From assembly GCA_947304475.1 (NCBI GenBank), contig CAMZBE010000076.1, positions 1 through 6,690 on the forward strand: a stretch of DNA of 6,690 bases, written 5' to 3'. Every line of letters begins with the position of its first letter. Position 1 is the stretch's first letter. The DNA comes from an uncultured Clostridia bacterium (lineage in GTDB: Bacteria; Bacillota; Clostridia; Oscillospirales; CAG-272). The translations under genes and the position numbers were made by a program. This document shows, in pieces, positions 1 through 6,268 of this stretch. The notes under the pieces are model-generated. The model did not search any database. It was not told the DNA's origin and was given only the letters and a program-made list of their open reading frames with translations.

Positions 1-459
1 ATCGCGCCGCGGATCAGGACGCTGACGGGGAAGGAGCAGAATCCCTACTGGGTGATCAAAAATCCCCTGTCCGAACGGTTGCTTTACCGGTATTTTATCA
101 AGGGCGGGCGGCTCCGCTTTTACGCCGGGATCGGGATCAACAAGATCCTGCGCATCCTGTTCAACCTGAAACGGAGACGGAAAAAGAAGACCGTTTTCGC
201 CGCACACGGCAGTTTCCTCGTCTTCAGCCGGAGCGCGATCGGGAAAATCGGGCTTCCGTACGACGAGAATATGTTTCTTTTCGCCGAGGAGAACCTGCTC
301 GCGCACACGCTGCACGGGTTGCGTATCCCGACCTACTTTACCTCGGAGATCGAGATCCTGCACAAAGAGGACGGGAGCGTAAGTATCTCCGACGTGGACG
401 AGAACCTCGAACTCAAAAAATCCACGATCTATTATTACGAAAAACTCCGTAAGAAATGA
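1..459 (+). CDS. Family 2-like (GT-A) glycosyltransferase, 3' part only
   Basis: This is the C-terminal part of a glycosyltransferase; the reading frame is open from base 1, so the true start lies beyond the left edge. A GTG at base 52 is in frame but internal, because coding-like residues (ending NPYW) precede it. About 152 codons are visible, ending in TGA at 457-459. The recognisable block is AAHGSFLVFSR (around visible codons 67-77), then YDENMFLFAEEN (codons 87-98) and EILHKEDGS. In family 2 transferases this order (GSF-φφ-R, then DE-x-F-φ-φ-x-EE, then φ-HK-x-x-GS) forms the acceptor side with the catalytic acidic pair, here probably Glu96/Glu97 (bases 286-291). The usual Asp two residues later is not present. 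A basic stretch (RRRKKK, codons 58-63) precedes the block, and no membrane segment is evident. By context it transfers a sugar onto a cytoplasmic lipid-linked glycan. A rhamnosyltransferase is plausible next to the rml genes but is inference; the nucleotide-binding N-terminal half is not in view. Confidence 0.7.
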   Translation: MAPRIRTLTGKEQNPYWVIKNPLSERLLYRYFIKGGRLRFYAGIGINKILRILFNLKRRRKKKTVFAAHGSFLVFSRSAIGKIGLPYDENMFLFAEENLLAHTLHGLRIPTYFTSEIEILHKEDGSVSISDVDENLELKKSTIYYYEKLRKK

Positions 460-510
460 TCCGCCGGCGTCGCTCCCCGTGACCGACCGCAAAGAAAGCG
501 AGTTTACCAT

Positions 511-1665
511 ATGAAAGTGATCGTACTGTATCTGGGGGATCTTCTGCACTGCCCCCCCGCCATGAGTCTGGTCAACAGTCTGAACGAATCCGGGACCGAA
601 ACGGTTTTCATCGGCTATCCGGACGGGGCGGACGCGTTTTCTGCGTTTCTTTCCGAGAACGCCGGCGTCCGGTTTCTCTTCGTCGGGAAGAGCAATACCG
701 GCGGCGGTCCGATCGGCAAGATCCTGCGCTTCTTCCGTTACCGGAGAAAGGTCAGGAAACTGCTTCACCGGGAATACGACGGGGATTCGGTCGTGTGGAT
801 CCTCTCGAACGGAAGTTTGAAATATCTCGGCAACTACGTGACCGGGATGCGTTACGTCCTGCACCTGCTCGAACTGACCGAGCATCTGTATCTCGTCGAA
901 TCGAGACATCTTTTCCCGCTCCCGAAAAAGTATTACCGGCGGGCGGCGGCGGTCGTCGAGTGCGAGTACAACCGCGCGCATATCACGAAGGCGTGGTGGA
1001 ACCTTCCGGCGCTTCCGTTCGTTTTGCAGAACAAGCCCTATAACCGCGTAGCCGTCACGAAGGAGTCGCCCCTTGATTTTTCCGGGGAGATCGCGGAACT
1101 CTTTGAAACGAAACTGAAAGACAAGAAGATTATTCTCTATCAGGGCAACATCAGCGCCGAACGCCCGCTCGATCCTTTCATCGACGCGGTCTCCGATCTT
1201 CCGGAAGAGTACGTTTTTGTCGCGATGACCAACGGCGAGGTGCCCTACCGCGGGAACTGCGACCGGTTCTTCCGGCTTCCGTTCGTCGCGCCGCCCGATC
1301 ACCTGAAAATCACCGCCTGGGCGTATATCGGGATCCTGTCGTACGTACCGGTGAAGAACAGTTATTCGATCCTGAACACCCTCTACTGCGCGCCGAACAA
1401 GATCTGGGAGTACAGTCAGTTCGGCGTCCCGATGCTCTCGAACGATCTGCCCGCTCTGCGGAGCCACTTCCTCGAATACGGGGACGGCGTCGCGCTTGAA
1501 ACGACCGACCGGGAGAGCGTCCGTCGCGCGATCCTGGAGATCGGGGAAAACTATGGACAGTATTCCGCAAACGCGAAGCGTTTCTTCGAGTCCTACGACT
1601 ACAAAGAGACGGTCCGGACGATCCTGAACGGTTGCTTTGAAAGCAGGAAAGGAAATGCGAAATGA
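511..1665 (+). CDS. GT-B glycosyltransferase, family 4-like, unknown sugar
   Basis: This is a complete 384-residue protein, a normal length for a GT-B glycosyltransferase. The N-terminus (MKVIVLYLGDL, then CPPAMSLVNSL) looks like the first Rossmann strand and helix of the acceptor domain. The donor domain begins near residue 203 with KKIILYQGNIS, the usual strand-loop after the linker. A PPDHLKITAWAYIGILSY segment follows (about residues 264-281), then APNKIWEYSQFGVPML (residues 294-309). That last motif is the family 4 donor-site signature (S/A-PNK-φ-x-E-Y-x-x-x-G-x-P), with Glu300 the likely sugar-nucleotide-contacting residue. There is no signal peptide or membrane helix, so it should act on the cytoplasmic membrane face. 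The ATG at 511 fits the first strand; the nearest purine-rich stretch, AAAGAAAG at 491-498, is 12 bases upstream and a weak ribosome site. It lies 51 bases after the preceding glycosyltransferase and overlaps rmlA by ATGA. Donor and acceptor are unknown; dTDP-rhamnose or UDP-ManNAc use would be guesses from context. Confidence 0.82.
   Translation: MKVIVLYLGDLLHCPPAMSLVNSLNESGTETVFIGYPDGADAFSAFLSENAGVRFLFVGKSNTGGGPIGKILRFFRYRRKVRKLLHREYDGDSVVWILSNGSLKYLGNYVTGMRYVLHLLELTEHLYLVESRHLFPLPKKYYRRAAAVVECEYNRAHITKAWWNLPALPFVLQNKPYNRVAVTKESPLDFSGEIAELFETKLKDKKIILYQGNISAERPLDPFIDAVSDLPEEYVFVAMTNGEVPYRGNCDRFFRLPFVAPPDHLKITAWAYIGILSYVPVKNSYSILNTLYCAPNKIWEYSQFGVPMLSNDLPALRSHFLEYGDGVALETTDRESVRRAILEIGENYGQYSANAKRFFESYDYKETVRTILNGCFESRKGNAK
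1645..1653 (+). promoter_or_regulatory. Ribosome binding site for rmlA
   Basis: AGGAAAGGA lies inside the end of the upstream glycosyltransferase gene, 8 bases before the rmlA ATG at 1662. This is good Shine-Dalgarno spacing. It supports this start and lets rmlA be translated by re-initiation and by direct ribosome binding. It is the clearest ribosome site in the operon. Confidence 0.65.
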
Positions 1666-2549
1666 AAGGTATCATTCTTGCCGGCGGATCGGGCACGCGG
1701 CTCTATCCGCTGACGCTCGTCACGAGCAAACAGTTGCTCCCGATCTACGACAAACCCATGATCTACTACCCGCTCTCGGTTCTGATGATGGCGGGCATCC
1801 GCGACATTCTGATCATTTCCACCGTTGCCGACCTGCCCCGCATGGAACAGTTGCTCGGGGACGGTTCACGCTTCGGCGTGCGGTTTTCCTACGTTGAGCA
1901 GCCCTCGCCCGACGGACTGGCGCAGGCGTTTCTGCTCGGCGAGGAGTTCATCGGGGACGACGCCTGCGCGATGGTCCTCGGCGACAATATCTTCTACGGC
2001 GCGGGGCTGATCAATCACCTGAACAATTCGGTCAGGCGCGCTGAGAAGGAGAATACGGCGACGGTCTTCGGCTACTTCGTGAAGGATCCCGAACGCTTCG
2101 GCGTCGTGGAACTCGACGGGGAAGGGAACGCCCTTTCGATCGAGGAGAAACCAAAGAATCCCAAATCCAACTACTGCGTGACCGGTCTTTATTTCTACCC
2201 GAAAGGCGTGTCCGAAAAGGCGAAACTGGTCAAACCGTCCGCCCGGGGCGAACTCGAGATCACCTCGCTCAACAATCTGTACCTTGAAGAACGCAGATTG
2301 CACGTCACGACGCTCGGGCGAGGGTATTCCTGGCTCGATACCGGGACGCACGAGTCGCTCGTCGAGGCGTCGAACTATATCCGGATCCTCGAAACGCATC
2401 AGGGGCTCCAGGTCTGCTGCCCCGAGGAGATCGCGTACAAAAACGGCTGGATCGGGCGCGAGACGCTTTACGAACAGGGAAAACTGATGGAAAAGAACGA
2501 GTACGGAAAGCACCTGATCAACGTCGCCGAAGGGAAGATCAAATACTGA
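1662..2549 (+). CDS. rmlA: Glucose-1-phosphate thymidylyltransferase RmlA
   Basis: It joins dTTP and glucose-1-phosphate to give dTDP-glucose and pyrophosphate, the first and usually feedback-controlled step of dTDP-L-rhamnose synthesis in the cytoplasm. The 295-residue length is typical of the short RmlA type. Visible signatures in order are GGSGTRLYPLT (residues 8-18) followed by Lys23 in SKQLLPIYDKPMIYYPLS, which is the nucleotide-binding loop; QPSPDGLAQAF (80-90), the base and sugar pocket; VLGDNIFYG (105-113) with metal-binding Asp108; and WLDTGTH (224-230) with the second metal ligand Asp226. All expected catalytic residues are present. The ATG overlaps the upstream stop codon (ATGA), with a good ribosome site 8 bases upstream. 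It ends in TGA overlapping the first base of rmlC. The near-identity of the signatures and the three rml genes that follow make the assignment secure. The same fold also covers other sugar-1-phosphate nucleotidylyltransferases, but this pattern is RmlA. Confidence 0.97.
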   Translation: MKGIILAGGSGTRLYPLTLVTSKQLLPIYDKPMIYYPLSVLMMAGIRDILIISTVADLPRMEQLLGDGSRFGVRFSYVEQPSPDGLAQAFLLGEEFIGDDACAMVLGDNIFYGAGLINHLNNSVRRAEKENTATVFGYFVKDPERFGVVELDGEGNALSIEEKPKNPKSNYCVTGLYFYPKGVSEKAKLVKPSARGELEITSLNNLYLEERRLHVTTLGRGYSWLDTGTHESLVEASNYIRILETHQGLQVCCPEEIAYKNGWIGRETLYEQGKLMEKNEYGKHLINVAEGKIKY

Positions 2550-3112
2550 TGAAAACGGTCGGCAATTTTACGTTTTTTGAAACCGAAATCAACGGCGTCG
2601 TCGTGATTGAACCCAAGCGGTACGGCGACGAGCGCGGATATTTCGCGGAGACGTATCGGGAGACCGATTTCGTCGAGGCGGGGCTTGATTACCGGTTCGT
2701 GCAGGACAACCAGTCGCGCTCGAAAAAGGGCGTTTTGCGCGGACTTCATTTCCAAAAAACGCATCCGCAGGCGAAACTCGTCAGATGTATCGAGGGCGAG
2801 GTCTACGACGTCTGCGTCGATCTGCGCCAAAACTCCCCGACCTTCGGGCGGTACGTCGGCGTGGTACTCTCCGCGGCGAACGGAAACCAGTTCATGATCC
2901 CGCGCGGCTTTGCGCACGGGTTTCTGGTCCTCTCCGAATACGCGACCTTCTGCTACAAGTGCGACGAGATCTACCACCCCGAGGACGAGGGCGGGATCAT
3001 CTGGAACGATCCCGGGATCGGGATCGACTGGCCCGACGTCGGAGAAATCCTGTTGAGCGAAAAGGATAAACGGCACCCCTCCTTGCGGGAAACGGGGGCG
3101 ATCTTCCAATGA
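2549..3112 (+). CDS. rmlC: dTDP-4-dehydrorhamnose 3,5-epimerase RmlC
   Basis: It epimerises C3 and C5 of dTDP-4-dehydro-6-deoxy-D-glucose to give dTDP-4-dehydro-L-rhamnose, the third pathway step. The 187 residues form one cupin (jelly-roll) domain of the normal family length. Signatures are DERGYFAETY (27-36), FVQDNQSRSKKGVLRGLHFQ (50-69) with catalytic His67, KLVRC.EGEV.DV.VD (76-91), IPRGFAHGF (117-125) and CYK (135-137) with catalytic Tyr136. Asp173 in SEKDK corresponds by my alignment from memory to Asp170 of the Salmonella enzyme, the partner of the catalytic His. All three catalytic positions are therefore present. The ATG shares one base with the rmlA stop (TGATG), a classic coupling arrangement, and the closest purine-rich stretch (AGGGAAG, 2531-2537) is rather far. 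It ends with an ATGA overlap into rmlD. The intact His and Tyr and the setting argue against a 3- or 5-only epimerase of another deoxysugar pathway. Confidence 0.96.
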   Translation: MKTVGNFTFFETEINGVVVIEPKRYGDERGYFAETYRETDFVEAGLDYRFVQDNQSRSKKGVLRGLHFQKTHPQAKLVRCIEGEVYDVCVDLRQNSPTFGRYVGVVLSAANGNQFMIPRGFAHGFLVLSEYATFCYKCDEIYHPEDEGGIIWNDPGIGIDWPDVGEILLSEKDKRHPSLRETGAIFQ

Positions 3113-4020
3113 TTGTTCTGGTCACCGGCGTCGCGGGACAACTCGGTTTCGACGTCGCAAACGAACTGGCGAAGCGGGGGATCACTGTCGTCGGAACCGA
3201 TATCCGGAACGAAAGCGAACTGACCGAAAAACCGGCTCTTTCGAAATACGTCGCGCTGGATATCACCGACCGTGCCGCGGTCGAAAGGACCGTCGGGACG
3301 ATCGCGCCCGACGCGATCGTGCATTGTGCCGCCTGGACGAACGTCGACGGCGCGGAGGATCCCGAAAATCGGGAGACGGTACGCAAAATCAACGTCGACG
3401 GGACGGGGTTTCTGGTCGCCGCGGCGAAAAACCTCGGGTGCAAGTTCCTCTATATTTCGACCGATTACGTTTTCGACGGCGAGGGCGACAGACCGTGGGA
3501 ACCCGACGACCGGCGCTTTTCGCCGCTGAACTATTACGGAGAAACCAAACTTGAGGGCGAGAAAACCGTCCTTTCGGAACTTGAAAAATTCTTCATCGTG
3601 CGGATCGCGTGGGTGTTCGGCAGAAACGGAAAGAACTTTATCCGCACCATGCTGAACCTCGCGAAGACGCGCGACACGGTCAAGGTCGTTTCCGACCAGA
3701 TCGGGACGCCGACCTACACCGCGGATCTTGCCTGCCTGCTTGCCGATATGGTCCGGAGCGAAAAATACGGGATTTATCACGCGACCAACGAGGGCGGCTT
3801 CATCAGTTGGTACGACCTTGCCTGCGAGGTTTTCCGGCAGGCGTCTGCGCCGATGACGGTGATCCCGGTTACCACGGCGGAATACGGCGCGTCGGTCGCC
3901 CGCCGCCCCTTCAATTCGCGCCTTGACAAGAGCAAACTCGCACGGGCGGGCTTTTCGCCTCTGCCCGACTGGAAAAACGCCGTCACACGCTATCTGAAAG
4001 AGATCGGAGCGATAAAGTAA
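3109..4020 (+). CDS. rmlD: dTDP-4-dehydrorhamnose reductase RmlD
   Basis: It reduces the C4 keto group of dTDP-4-dehydro-L-rhamnose with NAD(P)H, yielding dTDP-L-rhamnose, the last pathway step. It is an extended short-chain dehydrogenase/reductase of 303 residues. Visible elements are the Rossmann loop G7-x-x-G10-Q-L-G13, an acidic residue ending the second strand (Asp31), which often favours NADH, HCAAWTNVDGAE (about 72-83), STDYVFDG (117-124) with catalytic Thr118, and the YxxxK pair Tyr143/Lys147 in YGETK. The C-terminal RRPFNSRLDKSKL is the substrate-binding signature of RmlD. The segment after the second strand is longer than in compact enterobacterial RmlD proteins, which explains the extra length. 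The start overlaps the rmlC stop (ATGA) with a GGGGG stretch about 10 bases upstream. The gene ends in TAA one base before rmlB. All catalytic residues are intact. Some distant family members are methionine adenosyltransferase regulatory subunits, but the context excludes that here. Confidence 0.95.
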   Translation: MIVLVTGVAGQLGFDVANELAKRGITVVGTDIRNESELTEKPALSKYVALDITDRAAVERTVGTIAPDAIVHCAAWTNVDGAEDPENRETVRKINVDGTGFLVAAAKNLGCKFLYISTDYVFDGEGDRPWEPDDRRFSPLNYYGETKLEGEKTVLSELEKFFIVRIAWVFGRNGKNFIRTMLNLAKTRDTVKVVSDQIGTPTYTADLACLLADMVRSEKYGIYHATNEGGFISWYDLACEVFRQASAPMTVIPVTTAEYGASVARRPFNSRLDKSKLARAGFSPLPDWKNAVTRYLKEIGAIK

Positions 4021-4021
4021 A

Positions 4022-5056
4022 ATGGGAAAAACGATCCTTGTCACCGGGGGAGCCGGATTCATCGGCAACTGCTTCTGCAAGTTGATCCTGAAGGAAAGAC
4101 CAGACTGGAAGGTGGTCAACGTCGACTGCATGACCTACGCCGCCAATCCCTCGACCATCAAAAACGAGATGAACGATCCCCGCTACGTCTTCTACCGTGA
4201 GGATATCCGCCGGAGGGACGGCATTTTCGCAATCTTTGAAAAAGAGCGTCCCGGGATCGTCGTCAATTTTGCCGCCGAATCCCACGTCGACCGTTCGATC
4301 GAGAACCCCGGCGTGTTCCTGGAGACCAATATTCTCGGCACGCAGGTCGTGATGGACGCGTGCCGGATGTACGGCGTCGAACGCTTCCATCAGGTCGGAA
4401 CCGACGAGGTCTACGGCGACCTGCCGCTCGACCGTCCCGATCTGTTCTTCCGCGAGGATACGCCGATCAGGACGTCGAGCCCCTATTCGACCTCCAAGGC
4501 GGCGGCGGATCTGCTCGCCCTCGCCTATCACCGCACCTACGGGCTTCCCGTGACGGTCTCGCGCTGCAGCAACAACTACGGACCGTACCAGTTCCCCGAA
4601 AAACTGATCCCCCTGATGATCAACAACGCCACGCACGACAAGCCGCTTCCGGTTTACGGAGAGGGGTTGAACGTCCGCGACTGGCTCTACGTGGAGGATC
4701 ACTGCCGCGGGATCCTCTCCGTTCTCGAAAAAGGGAAGGTCGGCGAGGTCTACAATCTCGGCGGGCACAACGAGAAATCCAACATCGAGATCGTGAAGAT
4801 CATTCTGAAAGAACTCGGCAAACCCGAAAGTCTGATCACCTTCGTCGCCGATCGGAAGGGGCACGACCAGAGATACGCGATCGATCCCTCGAAGGCGATG
4901 GCGGACCTCGGCTGGCAGCCGACCACGATGTTCAAGGACGGTATCCGCCTCACCATCGCGTGGTACCGTGAAAACGCGGATTGGCTCGACGAGTGTACCT
5001 CGGGCGAATACCGGAACTACTACGATAAAATGTACGGAAAGAGATCGGATAAATGA
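4022..5056 (+). CDS. rmlB: dTDP-glucose 4,6-dehydratase RmlB
   Basis: It converts dTDP-glucose to dTDP-4-dehydro-6-deoxy-D-glucose using tightly bound NAD+, the second pathway step, although it is the last rml gene here. It is an extended SDR of 344 residues, normal for the family. Signatures are the NAD loop GGAGFIG (9-15), NFAAESHVDRSI, TDEVYG (127-132) with the catalytic Asp128-Glu129 pair that drives water elimination, YSTSK (155-159) with Tyr155 and Lys159, SNNYGPYQFPEKLIP (183-197), RDWLYVEDH (219-227) and GHDQRYAID (280-288). The Asp-Glu pair separates dehydratases from plain UDP-sugar 4-epimerases. The start lies one base after the rmlD stop; GGAG at 4006-4009 is the likely ribosome site, 12 bases upstream. 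Its stop overlaps the start of wecB (ATGA). The assignment is secure; other NDP-glucose dehydratases share the fold, but the surrounding rmlA, C and D fix the substrate. Confidence 0.96.
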   Translation: MGKTILVTGGAGFIGNCFCKLILKERPDWKVVNVDCMTYAANPSTIKNEMNDPRYVFYREDIRRRDGIFAIFEKERPGIVVNFAAESHVDRSIENPGVFLETNILGTQVVMDACRMYGVERFHQVGTDEVYGDLPLDRPDLFFREDTPIRTSSPYSTSKAAADLLALAYHRTYGLPVTVSRCSNNYGPYQFPEKLIPLMINNATHDKPLPVYGEGLNVRDWLYVEDHCRGILSVLEKGKVGEVYNLGGHNEKSNIEIVKIILKELGKPESLITFVADRKGHDQRYAIDPSKAMADLGWQPTTMFKDGIRLTIAWYRENADWLDECTSGEYRNYYDKMYGKRSDK

Positions 5057-6168
5057 AAAAGATCGTCGTTACGGTCGGGTGCCGTCCCGACTGTATCAAA
5101 ATGATGCCGCTTCTGAAGGAATTGCGGAGCAGAAAGGACCTGGAGACGGTTCTGCTCTCCACCGGTCAGCACCGCCAGATGCTCGACCAGGTCTTCGAGG
5201 TGTTCGGCGAGACGCCCGACTACGATCTCGCGATCATGAAGCCGGGGCAGACGCTCTTCGACATCACGACGGGGATCCTCAACGGGATCAAGGCGGCGCT
5301 CGAAGAGATCAAACCCGACGTGGTTCTCGTCCACGGCGATACCTCGACAGCGTTCGTCACGGCGCTCGCCTGCTTCTATCTGCAGATCCCGGTCGGACAC
5401 GTCGAGGCGGGACTGCGGACGCACAATATCTATTCTCCCTTCCCGGAAGAGTTCAACCGACAGGGGATCGGGCTGATCGCGGCGTATAACTTCGCCCCGA
5501 CCGCCCTTGCAAAACAGAATCTTCTGGACGAAGGGAAACGTCCCGAAACGGTTTTCGTCACAGGCAATACGGTCATCGACGCGATGAAGCATACGGTCGT
5601 TTCGGACTATCGCCACCCCGATCTCGACTGGGTGGGGAACGATCGGCTGATCTTCATTACCGCCCACCGCCGGGAGAACCTCGGCGCGCCCATGCACAAT
5701 ATGTTCCGGGCGATCCGCCGCGTGCTCGACGAACACCCGGACTGCAAGGCGATTTACCCGATCCATATGAACCCGCTCGTGCGGTCGGCGGCGGACGAGG
5801 AACTCGGCGGCTGCGACAGGATCCGCATTATCGAGCCGATCGAGGTCTTCGACTGTCACAATTTCGAGTCGCGCAGTTTCCTGATCCTGACCGACAGCGG
5901 CGGGATCCAGGAGGAAGCACCCGCGTACGGCGTCCCCGTTCTGGTGATGCGCGACACCACCGAACGGCCCGAGGGCGTTTCCGCCGGGACGCTCAAACTG
6001 GTCGGCACGTCGGAAGAGGTCATCTATTCCGAGTTCAGCCGTCTGCTCGACGATCCCGACGCGTACGCCTCGATGGCGAAGGCGGTCAACCCCTACGGCG
6101 ACGGCAACGCCTGCCGCAGGATCGCCGACGTTCTCGAGGGGAAACCCGTTTCCGAATGGAACAACTGA
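5053..6168 (+). CDS. wecB: UDP-GlcNAc 2-epimerase, non-hydrolysing (WecB/MnaA)
   Basis: It interconverts UDP-GlcNAc and UDP-ManNAc in the cytoplasm, supplying ManNAc for wall teichoic-acid linkage units, capsules or enterobacterial-type antigens. The 371 residues have the two-domain GT-B-like fold and normal length. Landmarks are Arg11 and Lys16 in the N-terminal fingerprint, TGQHRQMLDQV (37-47), VHGDTST with Asp96, HVEAGLRT with Glu118, FPEEFNR with Glu132 and Arg136, TGNTVIDA, TAHRREN (203-209) with His205, TDSGGIQEEAP (280-290), RDTTERPEG and NPYGDG (346-351). These match the catalytic and UDP-binding positions of E. coli WecB (Arg10, Lys15, Asp95, Glu117, Glu131, Arg135, His213). The usual N-terminal GTRPEAIK is GCRPDCIK here. 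The start overlaps the rmlB stop (ATGA). It is the last gene before a strong terminator, and no UDP-ManNAc dehydrogenase (wecC) follows, so ManNAc is probably used directly or oxidised by an enzyme encoded elsewhere. The hydrolysing (NeuC) type is less likely because the full non-hydrolysing signature set is present. Confidence 0.93.
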   Translation: MKKIVVTVGCRPDCIKMMPLLKELRSRKDLETVLLSTGQHRQMLDQVFEVFGETPDYDLAIMKPGQTLFDITTGILNGIKAALEEIKPDVVLVHGDTSTAFVTALACFYLQIPVGHVEAGLRTHNIYSPFPEEFNRQGIGLIAAYNFAPTALAKQNLLDEGKRPETVFVTGNTVIDAMKHTVVSDYRHPDLDWVGNDRLIFITAHRRENLGAPMHNMFRAIRRVLDEHPDCKAIYPIHMNPLVRSAADEELGGCDRIRIIEPIEVFDCHNFESRSFLILTDSGGIQEEAPAYGVPVLVMRDTTERPEGVSAGTLKLVGTSEEVIYSEFSRLLDDPDAYASMAKAVNPYGDGNACRRIADVLEGKPVSEWNN

Positions 6169-6202
6169 CCGCGTGCGCCCGCTGCTTCTTTTCAGACGTC
6201 AA

Positions 6203-6239
6203 CCGCCCGCCCCGATGAGGGGCGGGCGGCGTATTTTTT
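6203..6239 (+). terminator. Strong rho-independent terminator after wecB
   Basis: A perfect 11-base-pair GC-only stem (CCGCCCGCCCC at 6203-6213 pairing with GGGGCGGGCGG at 6219-6229) closes a GATGA loop. CGTA follows, then six Ts at 6234-6239. It starts 34 bases after the wecB stop and should end the polysaccharide operon. On the opposite strand the stem is not followed by a T run, so it looks one-directional. Confidence 0.93.
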
Positions 6240-6268
6240 GCGGTGCAGAGGAGTTGGGCGCGGCTGTT

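Larger units (their letters stand above)
511..6168 (+). other. Polysaccharide precursor operon: GT-rmlA-rmlC-rmlD-rmlB-wecB
   Basis: Six plus-strand genes are joined by overlaps or a single-base gap: ATGA (1662-1665), TGATG sharing one base (2549), ATGA (3109-3112), a one-base gap (4021) and ATGA (5053-5056). One terminator follows at 6203-6239. No promoter can be recognised inside it. The partial glycosyltransferase at 1-459 is only 51 bases upstream and probably belongs to the same transcript, so the promoter is likely left of the window. The arrangement implies co-translation of the rhamnose enzymes and the ManNAc epimerase in fixed ratios. Confidence 0.85.

Noticed and set aside
52..459. 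GTG at base 52 as the start of a short 135-residue protein
   Set aside because: The frame is open to base 1 with plausible coding residues, and the visible motifs are the middle and end of a much longer glycosyltransferase, so the gene is truncated by the window edge.
460..510. A possible promoter between the two glycosyltransferase genes
   Set aside because: The 51 bases are GC-rich with no credible -35/-10 pair; the TTTACCATAT just before the ATG is not spaced from any -35-like box.
2971..4131. A 386-codon minus-strand open frame opposite rmlD
   Set aside because: It is longer than rmlD but lies in the exact mirror frame of it, crosses into both neighbours and has an Arg/Asp/Val-rich composition with no recognisable domain. 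It is explained by the absence of TTA, CTA and TCA in the sense gene.
3983..4864. A 293-codon minus-strand open frame opposite rmlB
   Set aside because: It is in the mirror frame of rmlB, which has a full set of catalytic motifs. It has no recognisable domain or start context of its own.
5020..5859. A 279-codon minus-strand open frame opposite wecB
   Set aside because: It is in the mirror frame of wecB and shows only composition-driven sequence.
6203..6229. The GC-rich inverted repeat as a protein-binding operator or attachment site
   Set aside because: Its position just after an operon, its short loop and the T run downstream are fully explained by an intrinsic terminator.
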